Assembly (NCBI GenBank): GCA_900754805.1
Contig: CAAEEE010000319.1
Span: 1 to 6,207 of the forward strand
Direction: 5' to 3'
Length of the DNA: 6,207 nt
Origin: Clostridia bacterium
GTDB lineage: Bacteria > Bacillota > Clostridia > Peptostreptococcales > Anaerovoracaceae
The notes under the pieces: model-generated
Seen by the model: the letters and a program-made list of their open reading frames with translations, nothing else
Told to the model about the DNA's origin: nothing
The model's database searches: none
Program-made: the position numbers and the translations under genes
Part shown: one piece after another, positions 4,946-6,207 of the stretch
How the letters are laid out: the number at the start of each line of letters is the position of its first letter
Numbering within the stretch: position 1 is the stretch's first letter

Positions 4946-6040
4946 ATGACAACCAAAACAGATAAAATCTTGAAAACTTCACGGGCTGCAGCACCGGAAA
5001 ACGTGCAGACCAAGAAACTCGCTCTGCTGGGGTTTGGGAATGCCGGCAAAGCTTTTGCGAAGCTTTTGATGGAGAAGCACGAGCAGATAAAAGAAAAATA
5101 CGGATATAATGTAGTCGTTACAGCAATCGCCACAGGTACGCGCGGCAATTTGGCAGTACCGACGAGTGCTGAGGCAATTGACCTTGCCGTAGCGATTGAG
5201 GATATTGAAACACTCGGAAAGTTTTCGGCGCGGCTTCCGCTGACAGATTTAACGACCATGCAAATCGCAGCACAGGCGGACTATGATGTTTTGGTCGAGA
5301 TGACACCGCTGAATATTTTCACGGGCGAGCCTGCAATCACGCATATCGAGACGGCTTTTGCACGGGGCAGGGATGTGATAACCGCGAACAAAGGTCCGAT
5401 TGCCTAGAAATTCGCGAAGCTTCGTGACATGGCGGCGCAAAACGGATGTCGATTCTTTTTTGAGACGACGGTCATGGACGGTACTCCGGTTTTCAATTTT
5501 GTGGAGAAAACACTGCAGATGACTGAAGTTACAGAGGTCTCGGGGATTTTGAACAGTACGACGAATTACATCCTCGAAGAGATGGCAGCGGGCAAGGAAT
5601 ACGGCGAGATTATTCGCAAAGGGCAGGAAATCGGTTTCATCGAGGCCGATCCGGCGATGGATATCGAAGGATACGACGCGGCAGCAAAAATCACGGCGCT
5701 CCTGAATGTTCTCATGGACGCCGAAATCACGCCGGACAAAGTGGCGCGAAAAGGCATCGAGGACATCACATTGGGAGACATTGAGGCGGCACGGAGCAAA
5801 GGCTGTGTCATCAAGCTTATTTGCAAAGGAAGCCGCAGTGCAGACGGAACCGTCAAAGCAAGCGTTATGCCGCAGGAAATTCCGCTCACGGATATGCTTG
5901 CTTCCGTCAACAGCACCACTTCTGTCGTGTCTGTTACGACGGATTTAATGAAGAAAATTTCGATTGTTGAGCACGAGCCGGAAATTGAGCAGACGGCATA
6001 CGGAATTTTCGGCGACCTGCTTCGTGTGCTGAGTGAATGA
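4946..6040 (+). pseudogene. hom: Homoserine dehydrogenase with an in-frame TAG at codon 154
   Basis: Homoserine dehydrogenase interconverts L-aspartate-4-semialdehyde and L-homoserine with NAD(P)H, at the branch to threonine and methionine. The frame from ATG 4946 (AAGGAG 7 nt upstream) runs to TGA 6038-6040, 364 codons, broken only by TAG at 5405-5407. Nucleotide-binding GFGNAG is at 29-34, the TANKGP lysine at 149, ATVMDGTP-like TTVMDGTP at 174-181, GILNSTTNYI near 201-210, and the EADPAMDIEGYDAAAK active-site block at 233-248, with D244 and K248 as expected. No ACT domain follows. Both sides of the stop are fully conserved in frame, with no frameshift, so the lesion is a single codon in a variable position. 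It could be a recent nonsense mutation, a sequencing error, or amber suppression/recoding. Without read-through, the 153-residue N-terminal piece lacks the catalytic domain. ATG 5429 has no ribosome binding site for restart. Confidence 0.85.
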
Positions 6041-6067
6041 CTTAAAGCAAAATGAGAGGTTTTTGAA

Positions 6068-6207
6068 ATGACAAGTATTATTACAGAAAAAACTGTCCAA
6101 AATATAATCGGAAGGCGGAAAAGGGAAATACATAAGGGCGACTGTGGGCGGATTCTGATTGCCGCAGGCTCGCCGGGAATGGCCGGCGCCGCGATTCTCG
6201 CGGCGCG
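6068..6207 (+). CDS. nnrD: ADP-dependent NAD(P)H-hydrate dehydratase, N-terminal part (3' end outside window)
   Basis: The first 46 residues of a ribokinase-like YjeF C-terminal-domain protein. The stretch HKGDCGRILIAAGSPGMAGAAILAA (22-46) matches the family's HKG-x-x-GRVLVIAGS-x-GMTGAAxLAA signature, which forms the start of the nucleotide-binding core. The enzyme repairs damaged NAD(P)H hydrates using ADP (or ATP). ATG 6068 has GAGAGG 8 nt upstream and lies 27 nt after the hom stop, so co-transcription with hom is likely. In many bacteria this domain is fused behind an epimerase domain; here the gene starts directly with the dehydratase, so it is the stand-alone form. The symbol rests on family membership only. 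Confidence 0.85.
   Translation, partial: MTSIITEKTVQNIIGRRKREIHKGDCGRILIAAGSPGMAGAAILAA

Noticed and set aside
5429..6040. Independent gene starting at ATG 5429
   Set aside because: It is in the same frame as the upstream hom segment, has no ribosome binding site, and starts in the middle of a conserved domain. It is the continuation of hom after the TAG.

Overview
The window looks like a chromosomal segment of a low-to-mid GC Firmicute, most likely a Clostridia-type anaerobe. This is inferred from strong AGGAGG-type ribosome binding sites, a GTG start, an MgtE-type magnesium channel, a short homoserine dehydrogenase without an ACT domain, and overall protein style. No rRNA or other taxonomic marker is present, so the assignment is tentative. 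All recognised genes are on the + strand.

Layout. (1) 1-698: the 3' part of an AI-2E/PerM-family membrane protein. (2) 586-1617: murB (peptidoglycan precursor synthesis), whose best-supported start overlaps the previous gene by 113 nt in another frame. (3) 1690-2460: a PHP-domain metal-dependent phosphoesterase. (4) 2461-2774: a leader region with a good sigma-A-type promoter, a 52-codon small ORF with a strong ribosome binding site, and a possible hairpin over the mgtE ribosome binding site. (5) 2775-4178: mgtE, magnesium channel/transporter. (6) 4179-4945: a 767-nt gene-free region packed with repeats. In order it holds an 11-bp duplication, a clear intrinsic terminator, a GC-rich hairpin, three copies of a 40-bp hairpin repeat, an AT-rich 272-bp MITE-like element with perfect 22-bp terminal inverted repeats, and an array of four 26-bp tandem repeats. 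(7) 4946-6040: hom, homoserine dehydrogenase, complete in reading frame and motifs but interrupted by one in-frame TAG at codon 154. (8) 6068-6207: the 5' end of an ADP-dependent NAD(P)H-hydrate dehydratase (nnrD type).

How they work together. The first three genes are close together and could be co-transcribed, but they share no single pathway. mgtE appears to be its own unit, with its own promoter, long leader and terminator. hom and nnrD lie 27 nt apart and probably share a transcript that starts inside or beyond the repeat region.

The most unusual points are the amber codon inside an otherwise intact hom, the MITE-like element with the 26-bp array abutting it, the 40-bp hairpin repeats, and the leader ORF upstream of mgtE. 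None of these proves a new system. Each is a sequence-level observation with a stated test.
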